Shown here: positions 53,116 to 63,144 of the stretch, piece by piece
How positions within the stretch are numbered: position 1 is the first letter of the stretch
Layout of the letters: every line of letters starts with the position of its first letter
Assembly (NCBI RefSeq): GCF_010731755.1
Contig: NZ_AP022589.1
Span: 620,001-684,000 of the forward strand
Length of the DNA: 64,000 nt
DNA from: Mycolicibacter minnesotensis
Lineage (GTDB): Bacteria > Actinomycetota > Actinomycetes > Mycobacteriales > Mycobacteriaceae
Direction of reading: 5' to 3'
Notes under the pieces: generated by a model
What the model was told of the DNA's origin: nothing
What the model saw: the letters and a program-made list of their open reading frames with translations, nothing else
Databases searched by the model: none
Position numbers and translations under genes: made by a program

Positions 53116-55034
53116 CGGAGGATGAAGTCTCCCTCGATCGGAGCACGGTGACTCTGCCAGACATCGATCAGCCGGAACGGGAAGGCGGTGACAATTCGAC
53201 CGCCACCGGAGCGGTAGTAGGTGTGGGCGGTGGGCGTGTGGCACCACACCGTGTCGGCCATCGCCCTGTCGATCTCGCTGACGTAGGTCTCGAACGCTTC
53301 CGGGGTGACCTCGATGGTCGGCACGCCGCGCTGCGCCATCAGCTGGAGGCATTCCATCACGTAGTGCACCATCACCTCCACACCGAAGTTGTGTCCGGCA
53401 CCGTGCCCCGGGCTGTAGTTGGGCGCCGACGAGATGAACATGTTCGGGAAGCCGGGAACCATGCCACCGCGGTAGGCACTTGGACTGTCTCCCCAGACCT
53501 CACTGAGCTTGACACCGTCGCGGCCCCGGATATCGACCGTCGACAAGAAATCGAGGTGGTAGCCGGTGGCGTAGATGATGACGTCCAGGTCGATCTGCCG
53601 ACCGTCCTGGGTAACGATCCCACGTTCGTTGACCCGCGCAGGCTCGCTGGCCTCCACGTCGACGTGCGGCTTGGCCAACGCAGCGTAGTAACCGCCGGGG
53701 TCACGAATGATGCGCTTGCCGTAGGGCGCGAAGTCGGGGGTGACCTTCTTCGCCAACTCCGAGCCCGCGCCGAATACCCGGTCGATGTAATCCAGGCACA
53801 TCCGCAGCAACACGTCGTTGGCCGGCGAGATCGACAAGTGGTCGGCCGCCCATTCCGGGTCCCGCAGGATCACCGGATAGTTGTTGTCGGCGGTGCCCCA
53901 GAACGACTTGAGCCGATTCCAGTTGGCGTAGAACGGGATATGAGTGTTGAGCCAGCGGCGGGACTCGGGCACGTCGTCGGTGAGTCGCTTGCGAGGCGCC
54001 ACCCAGTGCGGCTGACGTTGAAAGACCGTGAGGTGCTCGACCTCGCCGACGCAGGCGTCGACGATCTGCACCGCGGTGCATCCGGCGCCGATGATCGCCA
54101 CCGTCTTGCCGCGCAAGTCCAAGTCCGAGTCCCACTCGGCGGAGTGGATGCTCACGCCGGCGAAGGAATCCTTGCCCGCAAGGTCAGGCCACCGTGGGCG
54201 GTTGAGGTAGCCGACAGCCGGAATCACCGCATTGGCATAGCTGACCTCACGGGTGCCGTCTGGACCGACCGCGTGGATCTGCCACAGCCGGCGTTCCTCG
54301 TCCCACAACAGCGCCTCCACCTCGGTGCTGAATCGGGTGTGGTCCCGCAGATTGTTTTCGGTGGCGACCGACTCCAGGTACTTCTGGTACTCAGCGCCCT
54401 GCGGATAGTAGCTCGACCACCCACCGTTGATGTCGCGCGACAGCGAGTAGTAGGCCGAGGGCGTGTCAACACCGATGCCCGGGTACACGGCGGTGTACCA
54501 GGTGCCACCGACCTCGTCGTTGCGGTCGATGATCTCGTAATCGATTCCGGCATCAGCGCATTCCAGCGCGGCGGCCATCCCCGCAATCCCGGCGCCGATG
54601 ATGACCACCTTGAAGTCCGTCGGAAGCTCGGCGGTCCGAGGCAGCACCGGCTGCGACGGGTGGAAGCCGCCCTGCTCCAGCAGCAAGCCGACATACTCGA
54701 CACTCACCTTGGTACCCAGCGCCAGTGGCGCGACTCGGGCGAACAGCGCCGGGTCATCGCTGGGCAATGCACCGGCCGGACGCGGTTGGTCGAGCGCGGC
54801 AATCACCGCGTCCACCAGCACCTGGCGGGTCTCGTCGTCGGTGACGCCGATCTGCTCCGGGGGGTCGGGCTTGAACGAGATCTTGTCGGCAAACCGGTCG
54901 ACCACGGCGGGATCGCCGGTCAGTTGGGCCAGCACCGCAACCAGGACCCCGGCATCCGCCTGACGCAGGTAACTGCGCAGCTCAGCTGGCCCCGAGCCCA
55001 TGTGGTCGGCCGTCACGGTCGCATCGGTCGTCAT
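53112..55034 (-). CDS. Baeyer-Villiger monooxygenase, HAPMO-like with N-terminal extension
   Basis: A 640-residue flavin monooxygenase with an N-terminal extension of about 140 residues. The FAD motif VVIIGAGIAGMAAAL is at 143-157, and the Baeyer-Villiger fingerprint is met by Phe291, Gly293, His297 and Trp301. A second nucleotide motif IIGAGCTAVQ follows. Length and extension match 4-hydroxyacetophenone monooxygenase. AAGGAGG before the ATG is an excellent ribosome binding site. Coupled to the downstream SDR, it likely oxidises a cyclic or side-chain ketone. Confidence 0.93.
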   Translation of the reverse strand: MTTDATVTADHMGSGPAELRSYLRQADAGVLVAVLAQLTGDPAVVDRFADKISFKPDPPEQIGVTDDETRQVLVDAVIAALDQPRPAGALPSDDPALFARVAPLALGTKVSVEYVGLLLEQGGFHPSQPVLPRTAELPTDFKVVIIGAGIAGMAAALECADAGIDYEIIDRNDEVGGTWYTAVYPGIGVDTPSAYYSLSRDINGGWSSYYPQGAEYQKYLESVATENNLRDHTRFSTEVEALLWDEERRLWQIHAVGPDGTREVSYANAVIPAVGYLNRPRWPDLAGKDSFAGVSIHSAEWDSDLDLRGKTVAIIGAGCTAVQIVDACVGEVEHLTVFQRQPHWVAPRKRLTDDVPESRRWLNTHIPFYANWNRLKSFWGTADNNYPVILRDPEWAADHLSISPANDVLLRMCLDYIDRVFGAGSELAKKVTPDFAPYGKRIIRDPGGYYAALAKPHVDVEASEPARVNERGIVTQDGRQIDLDVIIYATGYHLDFLSTVDIRGRDGVKLSEVWGDSPSAYRGGMVPGFPNMFISSAPNYSPGHGAGHNFGVEVMVHYVMECLQLMAQRGVPTIEVTPEAFETYVSEIDRAMADTVWCHTPTAHTYYRSGGGRIVTAFPFRLIDVWQSHRAPIEGDFILR

Positions 55035-55152
55035 CGAACCTCCTTGCTCGTGCCCCGAGTATGTGGCCGTCGCGGACGATCCGACCGGCCCGTGTCTACT
55101 GAGCGGGACGCGGCTTGCCCGCAACCGCCGCGGCGGCCCTACAGTCCGGGGC

Positions 55153-56736
55153 ATGAACGAGCTCGATGCCGTCCTCGGTTCGGCGCGCAGTCACGCGCTG
55201 GGCGACATTCCGCGACGCTCGGCCCGCAGACAACCGGACAAGGTAGCTGTGATCGACGGCGATGTCTGTCTGACTTTCGCCGAATTCGAGCGCCTTGTCG
55301 ATCGTGCCGCAGCCGCGTTGCAGGACAACGGCTTCGGTCCCGGCGACCGGCTCGCGCTTCTGGCGCACAACTGCTGGCAGTACGCGGTGCTGGCCTTCGC
55401 GACCGCTCGCGCCGCCGTCGTGCTGGTGCCGATCAACTTCATGCTGACCGCCGAGGAGATCTCGTTCATCCTGGACCACAGCAAAGCCACCGGGATGCTC
55501 GTCGAAGCCGATCTGGTGCCCACCGCCCAGGCAGCGATGCAGCTCGGCGGGAGTGTGCGTACCACTGCCGCGATCGTCCTGCCCGGGCAGATGCTGCCGC
55601 CCGGCTGGGATGACTTCGATCAGTGGCTGGCAACCTCCTCAGCGGCTCCCGCGCCGTATGTCGCCGACGATCAAATGATCCGGCTGATGTACACCAGCGG
55701 GACCGAGGCGCAGCCCAAGGGTGCGATGCACTCGACTCGCAGCCTGATGGGCAACTACATCAGCTCGATCATCGCCGGCTCGATGGAAGGCACCGACATC
55801 GCCGTTCACTCGCTGCCGCTGTATCACTGCGCGCAACTCGACAACTTCTTGACCCCTGCCGTCTACCTCGGTGCCACCAGTGTCATTCTTCCCCGAGCGG
55901 ATCCCGAGCTGGTGCTGCGCACAATCGAAAAATATGGCGCAACCAGCTATTTCGCGCCACCAACCGTGTGGATCTCACTGCTGAGGTCGCCGTCTTTCGA
56001 TGCTGCGAGTCTCGCCAGCCTGCGCAAGGGGTACTACGGCGCCTCAGCGATGCCGGCCGAGATCCTGGCCGAGATGCGCGAGCGACTGCCCGAACTGCGC
56101 CTGTGGAACTTCTACGGTCAGACCGAGATGGCGCCGCTGGCATCGGCCCTGGGACCAGAGGACCAAGACGCACACGCCGGATCGGCGGGCCGACCGGTGA
56201 TCAATGTGGAGACGGCGATCCTCGACGACCAGGGCACCCCGGCGGACCCCGGCGTGGTGGGCGAGATCGTGCATCGAAGCCCCCACCTGATGCTCGGCTA
56301 CCTCGATGACGAGGCGAAGACCACGGAAGCTTTCCTCGGCGGCTGGTTCCACTCGGGCGATCTGGGCTACTACGACGAACACGGCCTGCTGCATGTAGTG
56401 GATCGCCGTAAGGACATGATCAAGACGGGCGGAGAGAATGTTGCCAGTCGTGAAGTCGAAGAGGTCATCTACCGGCACCCAGGCGTGGAGGAGGTGGCGG
56501 TGTTCGGTCTGCCCCACCCGAGGTGGGTGGAGGCGGTCGTCGCCGCGGTGGTGCTCCGCGACGGCATTCTGATCGACGAGGGCGAGCTTTTGGGACACTG
56601 TCGGACACATCTGGCCGGTTTCAAGACACCTAAGCAGCTGTTCTTCGTCGACTCGCTGCCCAAGAACCCCAGCGGAAAACTGTTGAAGCGCCTGTTACGG
56701 GAGCGGTTCAGTCCCACGCAGGCCGTTTCCGGCTGA
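55153..56736 (+). CDS. Acyl-CoA synthetase (FadD family)
   Basis: A 527-residue AMP-forming ligase. The P-loop-like motif is YTSGTEAQPKGAMHS, and then come NFYGQTEMAPL, HSGDLGYYDEHGLLHVVDRRKDMIKTGGENV and the catalytic-lysine end motif PKNPSGKLLKR. It activates a carboxylic acid, here probably a steroid side-chain or ring-cleavage acid, to its CoA ester. It is divergent from the Baeyer-Villiger gene across 118 bp and starts the run of beta-oxidation genes. The specific fadD cannot be named. Confidence 0.92.
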   Translation: MNELDAVLGSARSHALGDIPRRSARRQPDKVAVIDGDVCLTFAEFERLVDRAAAALQDNGFGPGDRLALLAHNCWQYAVLAFATARAAVVLVPINFMLTAEEISFILDHSKATGMLVEADLVPTAQAAMQLGGSVRTTAAIVLPGQMLPPGWDDFDQWLATSSAAPAPYVADDQMIRLMYTSGTEAQPKGAMHSTRSLMGNYISSIIAGSMEGTDIAVHSLPLYHCAQLDNFLTPAVYLGATSVILPRADPELVLRTIEKYGATSYFAPPTVWISLLRSPSFDAASLASLRKGYYGASAMPAEILAEMRERLPELRLWNFYGQTEMAPLASALGPEDQDAHAGSAGRPVINVETAILDDQGTPADPGVVGEIVHRSPHLMLGYLDDEAKTTEAFLGGWFHSGDLGYYDEHGLLHVVDRRKDMIKTGGENVASREVEEVIYRHPGVEEVAVFGLPHPRWVEAVVAAVVLRDGILIDEGELLGHCRTHLAGFKTPKQLFFVDSLPKNPSGKLLKRLLRERFSPTQAVSG

Positions 56737-56907
56737 TCGATCCAGTACGGCTCACGCGATGACCGCTGGGCGGGAAGCGCAGATCAGTCTCCGCTGCCAA
56801 GCAAATAGTGTGCCGCGAGGGCGGCGCTGCGACGGCCCTGGCTTCGATGACATCGCCGAGACAGACACCCGAGATCGAATCTGATTTCAAGGGAAAGGAA
56901 TTCACCT

Positions 56908-58026
56908 GTGAGCTCAGCGCAGAACACCGGACGTATCGCCCGCTTCGATGAGCCGGGAAAGCCGTTTGAGATCGAGACCGTACCGGTTCCCGAAGCCGGC
57001 CCAGGACAGATCCTGATCCGGGTGAGCCGCGCCAACATCTGCGGTTCTGATGTCCACGCCTGGCACGGCACCTTCGCGACTCGCGGTCTCGGAGGGCAAC
57101 TTCCCACCGTTTTGGGCCATGAAATGGTCGGATCGGTGGCCCAGCTCGGCGACGGTGTCACCGCTGACTCCAACGGCAAGCCGCTGGAAGTCGCAACACG
57201 GGTGGTGTTCCCCTACTTCTTCTGCTGCCACACCTGCCGCAATTGTCTGGCCGGGCGCCGTAACGCCTGCCTGAACCTGACGATGGCGATGCTGGGCCGT
57301 GCCGATGAACCGCCGTACTTCGTGGGCGGCTACGGCGACTACTTCCTGTTGCCGGCCGGCGCCGTGGTCTACACAGTGCCGGACTCCATCTCCGACGAAA
57401 TCGCCGCAGGCGCCAACTGTGCGCTGTCGCAGGTGATGTACGGACTCGAGCGGGTCGATCAGCAACTGGGTGAGTACGTCGTGGTCCAGGGCGCCGGTGC
57501 GCTCGGCCTGTACGCCGTCGCAGTGGCCAAGGCCCGTGGTGCCGCCAAGGTGATCGCCATCGATGGCGTCCCGGAGCGGCTCGAACTGGCCAAGGCCTTC
57601 GGCGCGGACGTCGTCATCGACATCACCGAGGTCACCACCGACAAGGAGCGCGCCAAGATCGTCCGCAAGCTCACCGACGGCCAGGGCGCCGACGTGGTGG
57701 TCGAGGTGGTCGGCCACCCCTCGGCTATCGACGAGGGCCTGAAGTTGCTCGGCCAGTTCGGCCGCTATGTCGAGATCGGCAATATCAACATCGGCAAATC
57801 CTTCGAGTTCGATCCGTCTCGATTCGTCTTCGGCAACAAGACCATGGTCGGGGTCTCGCTCTACGATCCGGCCGTCCTGTCTCGGGCCCTGGACTTCTTG
57901 GCTGAGTACCAAGACAGACTGCCCTTCGACCGACTCTCCGCCGCCTGTTACTCACTCGACGACATCAACGACGCCTTCGCCGCCGCCGAAGGTAAGCGCG
58001 ATGTTCGCGCCAGCATCGTGCCCTGA
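56908..58026 (+). CDS. Zinc-dependent alcohol dehydrogenase (MDR family)
   Basis: A 372-residue medium-chain dehydrogenase with a GTG start. Catalytic zinc ligands are in NICGSDVHAWHG and LGHEMVG, the structural zinc cysteines are in FFCCHTCRNCLAGRRNAC, and the NAD motif is VVQGAGALGLYAV. It oxidises an alcohol to an aldehyde or ketone. It is followed after 21 bp by an aldehyde dehydrogenase gene, suggesting a two-step alcohol-to-acid oxidation. Confidence 0.93.
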   Translation: MSSAQNTGRIARFDEPGKPFEIETVPVPEAGPGQILIRVSRANICGSDVHAWHGTFATRGLGGQLPTVLGHEMVGSVAQLGDGVTADSNGKPLEVATRVVFPYFFCCHTCRNCLAGRRNACLNLTMAMLGRADEPPYFVGGYGDYFLLPAGAVVYTVPDSISDEIAAGANCALSQVMYGLERVDQQLGEYVVVQGAGALGLYAVAVAKARGAAKVIAIDGVPERLELAKAFGADVVIDITEVTTDKERAKIVRKLTDGQGADVVVEVVGHPSAIDEGLKLLGQFGRYVEIGNINIGKSFEFDPSRFVFGNKTMVGVSLYDPAVLSRALDFLAEYQDRLPFDRLSAACYSLDDINDAFAAAEGKRDVRASIVP

Positions 58027-58047
58027 ACCCCTGACCGGAGAGCAACC

Positions 58048-59469
58048 ATGAGCAACCACGACTACACGCGCACCAAGCTTTTCATCGACGGGCAATGGGT
58101 CAACCCCGATGGCACCGGCACGATCGAGGTGATCGATCCCGCGACGGAGCAGGTGTGCGGCTCTGTTCCCAGCGGTAGCGAGGCGGACGTCGACGCCGCG
58201 GTCGCCGCGGCGCGCGCTGCGTTCGATCCGATGATCGGCGTCACCGAGCGGCGCGAACGCCTCGACGCGGTGATCACCGCGATGGAGAAACGACTGCCTG
58301 ACATCGCCGAGACCATCACCCGCGAAATGGGCGCCCCGATCCGTATCGCGCAGAGCGTTCAGACCCAGGTACCCCTGGCGGTCGCCCGTGGATTCGCCGA
58401 TGCCCTGGCCACCTTCGAATTCGAAGAGCGAATCGGCAATTCGATGGTGCTGCGGGAGCCCTACGGTGTGGTCGCGGCCATTACACCGTGGAACTACCCT
58501 TTGTACCAGGTGGTCGCCAAGGTCCTGCCTGCCATCGCGGCAGGTTGCACCGTGGTCCTCAAACCCAGCAACGAGGCGCCCCTGTCGGTGTTCGAGTTCG
58601 TCGACGCCATCGAGGATGCCGGCCTGCCGCCGGGCGTGGTCAACCTCGTCTCGGGCCCGGGCGCACTGATCGGCGAACGGATGTCGGCTCACCCCGACGT
58701 CGACTTGGTCTCCTTCACCGGCTCCACTGCCGTGGGAAGCCGAGTCGGGGAACTCGCGGGAAAGTCCATCAAGAAGGTAGCCCTGGAGCTCGGCGGCAAG
58801 TCGGCCAATGTGATCCTCGACGGCGCCCACCTCGCCACCGCGATCAAGGTCGGCGTCGGCAATGCGTTCCTCAACGGTGGACAGACCTGTATGGCGTGGA
58901 CCCGGATGCTGGTGCCGCTGTCCCGTTACAGTGAGGCATTAGAGCTCGTGGAGGCCGCGGTGTCGAAATACTCCGTCGGAGATCCGTGGGATCCGGGCAC
59001 CCGGCTCGGTCCGTCGGCCTCCGAGTCGCAGTACCACAGCGTGCTCGGCTTCATCGAGCGCGCGCCGGGCGATGGCGCCCGGCTGCTGGCCGGGGGTTCC
59101 CAGAGGCTACGCGACGTGGGTTACTACGTCGCCCCCACGGTGTTCGCCGACGTCCACCCGAACTCCGAACTGGGGCAAGAGGAGGTGTTCGGGCCGGTGT
59201 TGGCTGTCATTCCGTTCCGCGACGCCGACGAGGCGCTGGCCATCGCCAACGGCACACCCTATGGCCTGTCCGGTGCGGTGTGGGCCGCTGACGACGACAC
59301 CGCGATCGGATTCGCCCGGCAGGTGCAGACCGGCCAGCTCGATATCAACGGCGGCAAGTACAACCCCGCGGCGCCGTTCGGCGGCTACAAGAAATCCGGG
59401 ATCGGGCGGGAACTCGGGCGGATCGGCTTTGAGGAATACCTGCAGATCAAGTCGATCCAGCTACCGTGA
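58048..59469 (+). CDS. NAD(P)-dependent aldehyde dehydrogenase
   Basis: A 473-residue aldehyde dehydrogenase. Family blocks are ITPWNYPLYQ, KPSNEAPL, FTGSTAVGSRV, the general base in LELGGKSANVI and the catalytic Cys in LNGGQTCMAWTRM (about residue 284). It converts an aldehyde to an acid or acyl derivative. It likely acts after the alcohol dehydrogenase encoded just upstream. Confidence 0.94.
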   Translation: MSNHDYTRTKLFIDGQWVNPDGTGTIEVIDPATEQVCGSVPSGSEADVDAAVAAARAAFDPMIGVTERRERLDAVITAMEKRLPDIAETITREMGAPIRIAQSVQTQVPLAVARGFADALATFEFEERIGNSMVLREPYGVVAAITPWNYPLYQVVAKVLPAIAAGCTVVLKPSNEAPLSVFEFVDAIEDAGLPPGVVNLVSGPGALIGERMSAHPDVDLVSFTGSTAVGSRVGELAGKSIKKVALELGGKSANVILDGAHLATAIKVGVGNAFLNGGQTCMAWTRMLVPLSRYSEALELVEAAVSKYSVGDPWDPGTRLGPSASESQYHSVLGFIERAPGDGARLLAGGSQRLRDVGYYVAPTVFADVHPNSELGQEEVFGPVLAVIPFRDADEALAIANGTPYGLSGAVWAADDDTAIGFARQVQTGQLDINGGKYNPAAPFGGYKKSGIGRELGRIGFEEYLQIKSIQLP

Positions 59470-59539
59470 GTCCGGCGTCAGGGGTTGTCCGCCCTGGCCC
59501 GCCGTCCCCTCATCCGACGAGAATTCGAGGTTTCCAGTC

Positions 59540-60325
59540 ATGAGCATGACAGCAGGGCCGCTGGCCATCACGACACACGACGGAGTGCAGGTCTGGACCA
59601 TCAACCTGCCCCACCTCGGCAATGCCATCACCGATCAGGACTTCATCACCGCTTTCGAGAGTGCGGTCGACGCCGCAAATTCCGACAGCACCGTGCGAGC
59701 GGTGATCCTCACCGGTGAAGGGAAAATCTTCTCGGCCGGCGGCAACGTCAAGGACATGGCCAACCGTGAGGGCATGTTCGGCTTGGACGCCATCGAGCAA
59801 CGCTATGCCTACGTCGACGGAATCCAGCGCCTCCCAAGGGCATTGGCTAGTCTTGAGGTTCCGATCATCGCCGCGGTCAACGGCGCGGCGATCGGTGCCG
59901 GTTGCGACCTGGCCACGATGTGCGATATCCGCATCGCCTCCGAACGGGCTTCCTTCGCTGAGAGTTTCGTGCAGATCGGCCTGGTCCCCGGCGACGGCGG
60001 CACCTGGTTCCTGCAACGGGCCATCGGATATGAGCGGGCCGCCGAGATGACGCTGACCGGCGACCGCATCGACGCCGCGACCGCAGACGCGTGGGGGTTG
60101 GTCAGCCGGGTGGTCCCCCACGACGAACTCATGAGCGCCGCAATGGAGCTGGCGGAGCGGATTGCCAAGAACCCGCCGCACGCGCTGCGGATGGCCAAGC
60201 GTCTGCTGCAGGAGTCACGGACCGGTCTGCTGGAGTCGACGCTCGCGATGGCGGCCGCGATGCAGCCGCTGGCTCACCGCGACGCCGAGCATGAGCGCCG
60301 CATCGAGAAGTGGCGGAGCGTCTGA
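59540..60325 (+). CDS. Enoyl-CoA hydratase/isomerase (EchA family)
   Basis: A 261-residue crotonase-fold protein. The oxyanion segment IFSAGGNVKDMA and the second NGAAIGAGCDLATMCDIRIAS are clear. The catalytic positions carry an acidic residue in GLVPGDGGTW, as in many hydratases. It hydrates or isomerises an enoyl-CoA. GAGG upstream supports the ATG at 59540. Its TGA overlaps the ATG of the next gene by one base, coupling it to the acyl-CoA dehydrogenase pair. Confidence 0.92.
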   Translation: MSMTAGPLAITTHDGVQVWTINLPHLGNAITDQDFITAFESAVDAANSDSTVRAVILTGEGKIFSAGGNVKDMANREGMFGLDAIEQRYAYVDGIQRLPRALASLEVPIIAAVNGAAIGAGCDLATMCDIRIASERASFAESFVQIGLVPGDGGTWFLQRAIGYERAAEMTLTGDRIDAATADAWGLVSRVVPHDELMSAAMELAERIAKNPPHALRMAKRLLQESRTGLLESTLAMAAAMQPLAHRDAEHERRIEKWRSV

Positions 60326-61476
60326 TGGCACTGCCCCGGCTGGTTCCCCCGGCCACCTCGGAATCGGCCAGCGCCGCAGGACTGCGCGCCGAAGTCCGCG
60401 CCTTCCTCGCCGAGCAGCTCGCCGCCGGCAGCTTCACTCCGTCGGTGGATGCCTGGCTGTGCGGTTGGGATGAGAACTTCACCGCAGCACTCGCGGCGCG
60501 TGGTTGGCTGGGCATGACGGTTCCGAAAGAATATGGCGGACACGGCCGTTCGTTCATCGACCGGTTCGTAGTCACCGAAGAGCTGCTGGCCGCCGGCGCG
60601 CCGGTAGCCGCGCACTGGATCGCCGACCGGCAGGTGGTGCCGTCGCTGCTCAAGTACGGCTCCGAAGCGCAGAAGCACGAATTCCTGCCCAAGATCGCAG
60701 CCGGCGAATGCTTCTTCGGCATCGGGATGAGCGAACCGGACTCCGGTTCGGACCTGGCCAGCGTTCGAACGCGTGCGGTACAGGTCGACGGGGGCTGGAA
60801 GCTGACCGGCACCAAGGTCTGGACGTCGGGCGCGCACCACGCCCACGCCTTCATCGCGCTGGCGCGCAACGCACCGGTGGACCTGGCCCACCGGCACGCC
60901 GGCCTGAGCCAGTTCATCGTGCGACTCGACGCTGCGGGCGTCGAGGTGCGGCCAATCATCTCGATGAGCGGCAGCCACCATTTCAACGAGGTCATCCTGG
61001 ACGACGCATTTGTGCCGAACGCCATGGTGTTCGGCGAGATCGGCGACGGCTGGCGCCAGGTGACCTCCGAGCTGAGCTTTGAGCGGAGCGGCCCCGAGCG
61101 GTGGCTGTCCACCTTCACGCTTCTCGCCGCCGCTGCCGAGAACATGGGCGGCCATCAGATCCCCCACGACGCCCAGTTGGGCGGCCTGGTAGCCAGGATC
61201 GCCGGACTACACCAGATGTCGACCGCCGTGGCAGAGGCCCTGGAGCGCCATCAGCCCGCCGACGTCGCGGCGGCCGTGGTCAAGGTGCTGGGCACTACCA
61301 CCGAGGGCGATATCGCGGACTTCGCCGACCTGCGCTGCGGTGACACGTCCGCCGTCGACTCGTCCTACCGCGAACTGGTCGCCGCGGCGGTGGACCAACG
61401 CCCCGGCTTCACCCTGCGCGGGGGCACCAATGAAGTGCTGCGCGGCGTGATCGCGCGCGGATTGGGGATGCGATGA
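60325..61476 (+). CDS. Acyl-CoA dehydrogenase, larger subunit of a pair
   Basis: A 383-residue acyl-CoA dehydrogenase. It has GMTVPKEYGGHGRSF, the FAD-contacting FFGIGMSEPDSGSDLASV and WTSGAHHAHAF, and the end segment RGGTNEVLRGVIARGLG. The Arg-Gly-Gly-Thr C-terminal segment is typical of FAD-binding subunits. It is coupled to the next gene by an ATGA overlap. In mycobacterial steroid breakdown such adjacent FadE pairs form alpha2-beta2 enzymes. Confidence 0.92.
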   Translation: MALPRLVPPATSESASAAGLRAEVRAFLAEQLAAGSFTPSVDAWLCGWDENFTAALAARGWLGMTVPKEYGGHGRSFIDRFVVTEELLAAGAPVAAHWIADRQVVPSLLKYGSEAQKHEFLPKIAAGECFFGIGMSEPDSGSDLASVRTRAVQVDGGWKLTGTKVWTSGAHHAHAFIALARNAPVDLAHRHAGLSQFIVRLDAAGVEVRPIISMSGSHHFNEVILDDAFVPNAMVFGEIGDGWRQVTSELSFERSGPERWLSTFTLLAAAAENMGGHQIPHDAQLGGLVARIAGLHQMSTAVAEALERHQPADVAAAVVKVLGTTTEGDIADFADLRCGDTSAVDSSYRELVAAAVDQRPGFTLRGGTNEVLRGVIARGLGMR

Positions 61477-62513
61477 CCACCTCCGAACTTACGACCGAGA
61501 GCGGAGTCGATCGAGAGTTGGTCGACATGATGAATTCGGTTTTCGCCGAGCACCGCGACGTCCACCCACCGACCGGCACGATCACCCATGACGTCGAATT
61601 CTGGTCCAGGCTAGACCAATTGGGATTGGTGAGACTGTCCGGCTCGGTGGACACAGGCGGAAGCGGCGCGACCTGGCATGAAGCCGCAGAACTGATCTCC
61701 GCCGCAGTCCGTCACGCGGTTCGGATGCCGCTGGCCGAGCACGATGTCCTGGCCTGCTGGCTTCTCGAGGAACTCGGCCTGCCGATCGACGAGGCCACGC
61801 GAACCGTCTGTGTAGTCGACGAGTCGGGCACCGCTGCCGCAGTGCCATGGGCGTCCACTGCCGACCGGATTGTAGTCGTCTGGCCGAACAACGACGTTCA
61901 CCTGTTGGCCGACGTCGACCGGGCCGATCTCCGAATAGCCCCGGGCTGCAACACTATCGGGGAGCCGCGTGACACCGTCTCTGGCGACGTCTCGAGATTG
62001 ACCGGCATCGTGGTGACCCCGGAGCTGCTGACCAAGCTGCGGCTCAAGTCCGCCCTGGTGCGTTCGATACAGGTCTGCGCGGCCCTGGACAGGATCCTGG
62101 AACTGTCCGTCGAGCACACCTCGGCGCGGGTGCAATTCGGTCGACCGCTGTCGAAGTTCCAGGCGATCCAGCACCTGGTCGCCGACATCGCCGCCGAAGC
62201 CGCGCTGGCCCGGGCGGCAACCGAAGCCGCTCTTGCCGCAGCCGTCGACAGCGATTGGTCGGCAACGAATCTCGGGTTCCTCGTTGCGGTGGCACGGTCC
62301 TGCACCGGCCACGCCACCACGGTGGCGGTCCGCAACGCCCACCAGGCACTGGGGGCCATCGGCATCACCATCGAACACCGGCTGCATGAATACACCCGTG
62401 CCGCATTGGCGTGGCGCTCGGAGTTCGGCTCCGTCCATCAGTGGGACGAAGAGGTTGCCCGCGCAGCGCTGGCCGCCGGCGCCGACGGTCTGTGGAGCTT
62501 GATCGCCCACTGA
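61473..62513 (+). CDS. Acyl-CoA dehydrogenase, second subunit of a pair
   Basis: A 346-residue, more divergent acyl-CoA dehydrogenase. The C-terminal domain is recognisable from SARVQFGRPLSKFQAIQHLVADIAAE and NAHQALGAIGITIEHRLHEYTR, while the N-terminal half is poorly conserved. This pattern is typical of the second subunit in heterotetrameric FadE pairs for bulky CoA esters. It overlaps the preceding gene by 4 bp. A hairpin follows its stop. Confidence 0.9.
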   Translation: MTTSELTTESGVDRELVDMMNSVFAEHRDVHPPTGTITHDVEFWSRLDQLGLVRLSGSVDTGGSGATWHEAAELISAAVRHAVRMPLAEHDVLACWLLEELGLPIDEATRTVCVVDESGTAAAVPWASTADRIVVVWPNNDVHLLADVDRADLRIAPGCNTIGEPRDTVSGDVSRLTGIVVTPELLTKLRLKSALVRSIQVCAALDRILELSVEHTSARVQFGRPLSKFQAIQHLVADIAAEAALARAATEAALAAAVDSDWSATNLGFLVAVARSCTGHATTVAVRNAHQALGAIGITIEHRLHEYTRAALAWRSEFGSVHQWDEEVARAALAAGADGLWSLIAH

Positions 62514-62531
62514 CCCGCGGGGTGCGCGGGT
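62513..62531 (+). terminator. Hairpin after the acyl-CoA dehydrogenase pair
   Basis: ACCCGCG and CGCGGGT form a perfect 7-bp stem with a 5-nt loop, beginning at the last base of the stop codon. No T-run follows. It may end the fadD-to-fadE transcript. Confidence 0.45.
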
Positions 62532-62635
62532 GTTCCACTGACCGGTTACCGCCGTGTCACACGGGGCTGGTTCCCGGTTGACTCGCAGGAGCCCACGTTC
62601 AGGTTCCGCACGATCGACACCGGGAGACGACTTTC

Positions 62636-63142
62636 GTGAGTACTGCCTCTGCTATCTCGCTGACCGAGCTGCACAACTTCGTCGGGGAGTTCTGGTACCA
62701 CTACGACCAGGCTGACTACGCGCAGATGGGCGCTGCCTTCGCCGACGATGCCGTCTACCTGAGCCGTAGCGACTCCGGCTCCTGCCCGTTCGAGGAAGCC
62801 CTCGCCGCTGACCTGAGCACCGCGGCGGTGATCGTGCCGTGGCTGACCGAGCACCGTGCGGCCAGCCCGTACCCGTTGCGGCACCACTCCACCAACCTGC
62901 ACATCACCGGCACCGACGGCGATGTCACGTACGCCCGCTTCTACATCTTCGTCAATCAGATAACCAACTTCGTTCCGTTCGCCGTGTCCAGCGGCGTCAC
63001 CGAAGTCGGTGTTCGCCGCGGAGGCAAGAGCCGCAGCGGGTTGGAGTTCACCAAGATGTCGGTCGTCCTCGACGCCACCAACTCCGAACCCCTGTCCGGC
63101 AGCGGCCTTCCCGGCGCCGAGAACGCCCCGGCGACGACCTGA
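62636..63142 (+). CDS. SnoaL-like/NTF2-fold protein
   Basis: A 168-residue protein with a GTG start. The fold is suggested by LHNFVGEFWYHYDQADYAQMGAAFADDAVYLSRSD and the strand-rich HHSTNLHITGTDGDVTYARFYIF, a layout shared with ketosteroid isomerases, SnoaL cyclases and dehydratases. I cannot say whether it is catalytic. It may isomerise or hydrate a ring intermediate. It is 2 bp upstream of the SDR gene. Confidence 0.8.
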   Translation: MSTASAISLTELHNFVGEFWYHYDQADYAQMGAAFADDAVYLSRSDSGSCPFEEALAADLSTAAVIVPWLTEHRAASPYPLRHHSTNLHITGTDGDVTYARFYIFVNQITNFVPFAVSSGVTEVGVRRGGKSRSGLEFTKMSVVLDATNSEPLSGSGLPGAENAPATT

Positions 63143-63144
63143 CG

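Noticed and set aside
53148..55613. An 821-codon open frame antisense to the Baeyer-Villiger gene and running into fadD
   Set aside because: It has low-complexity Arg/His/Val-rich sequence without motifs and opposes two well-supported genes.
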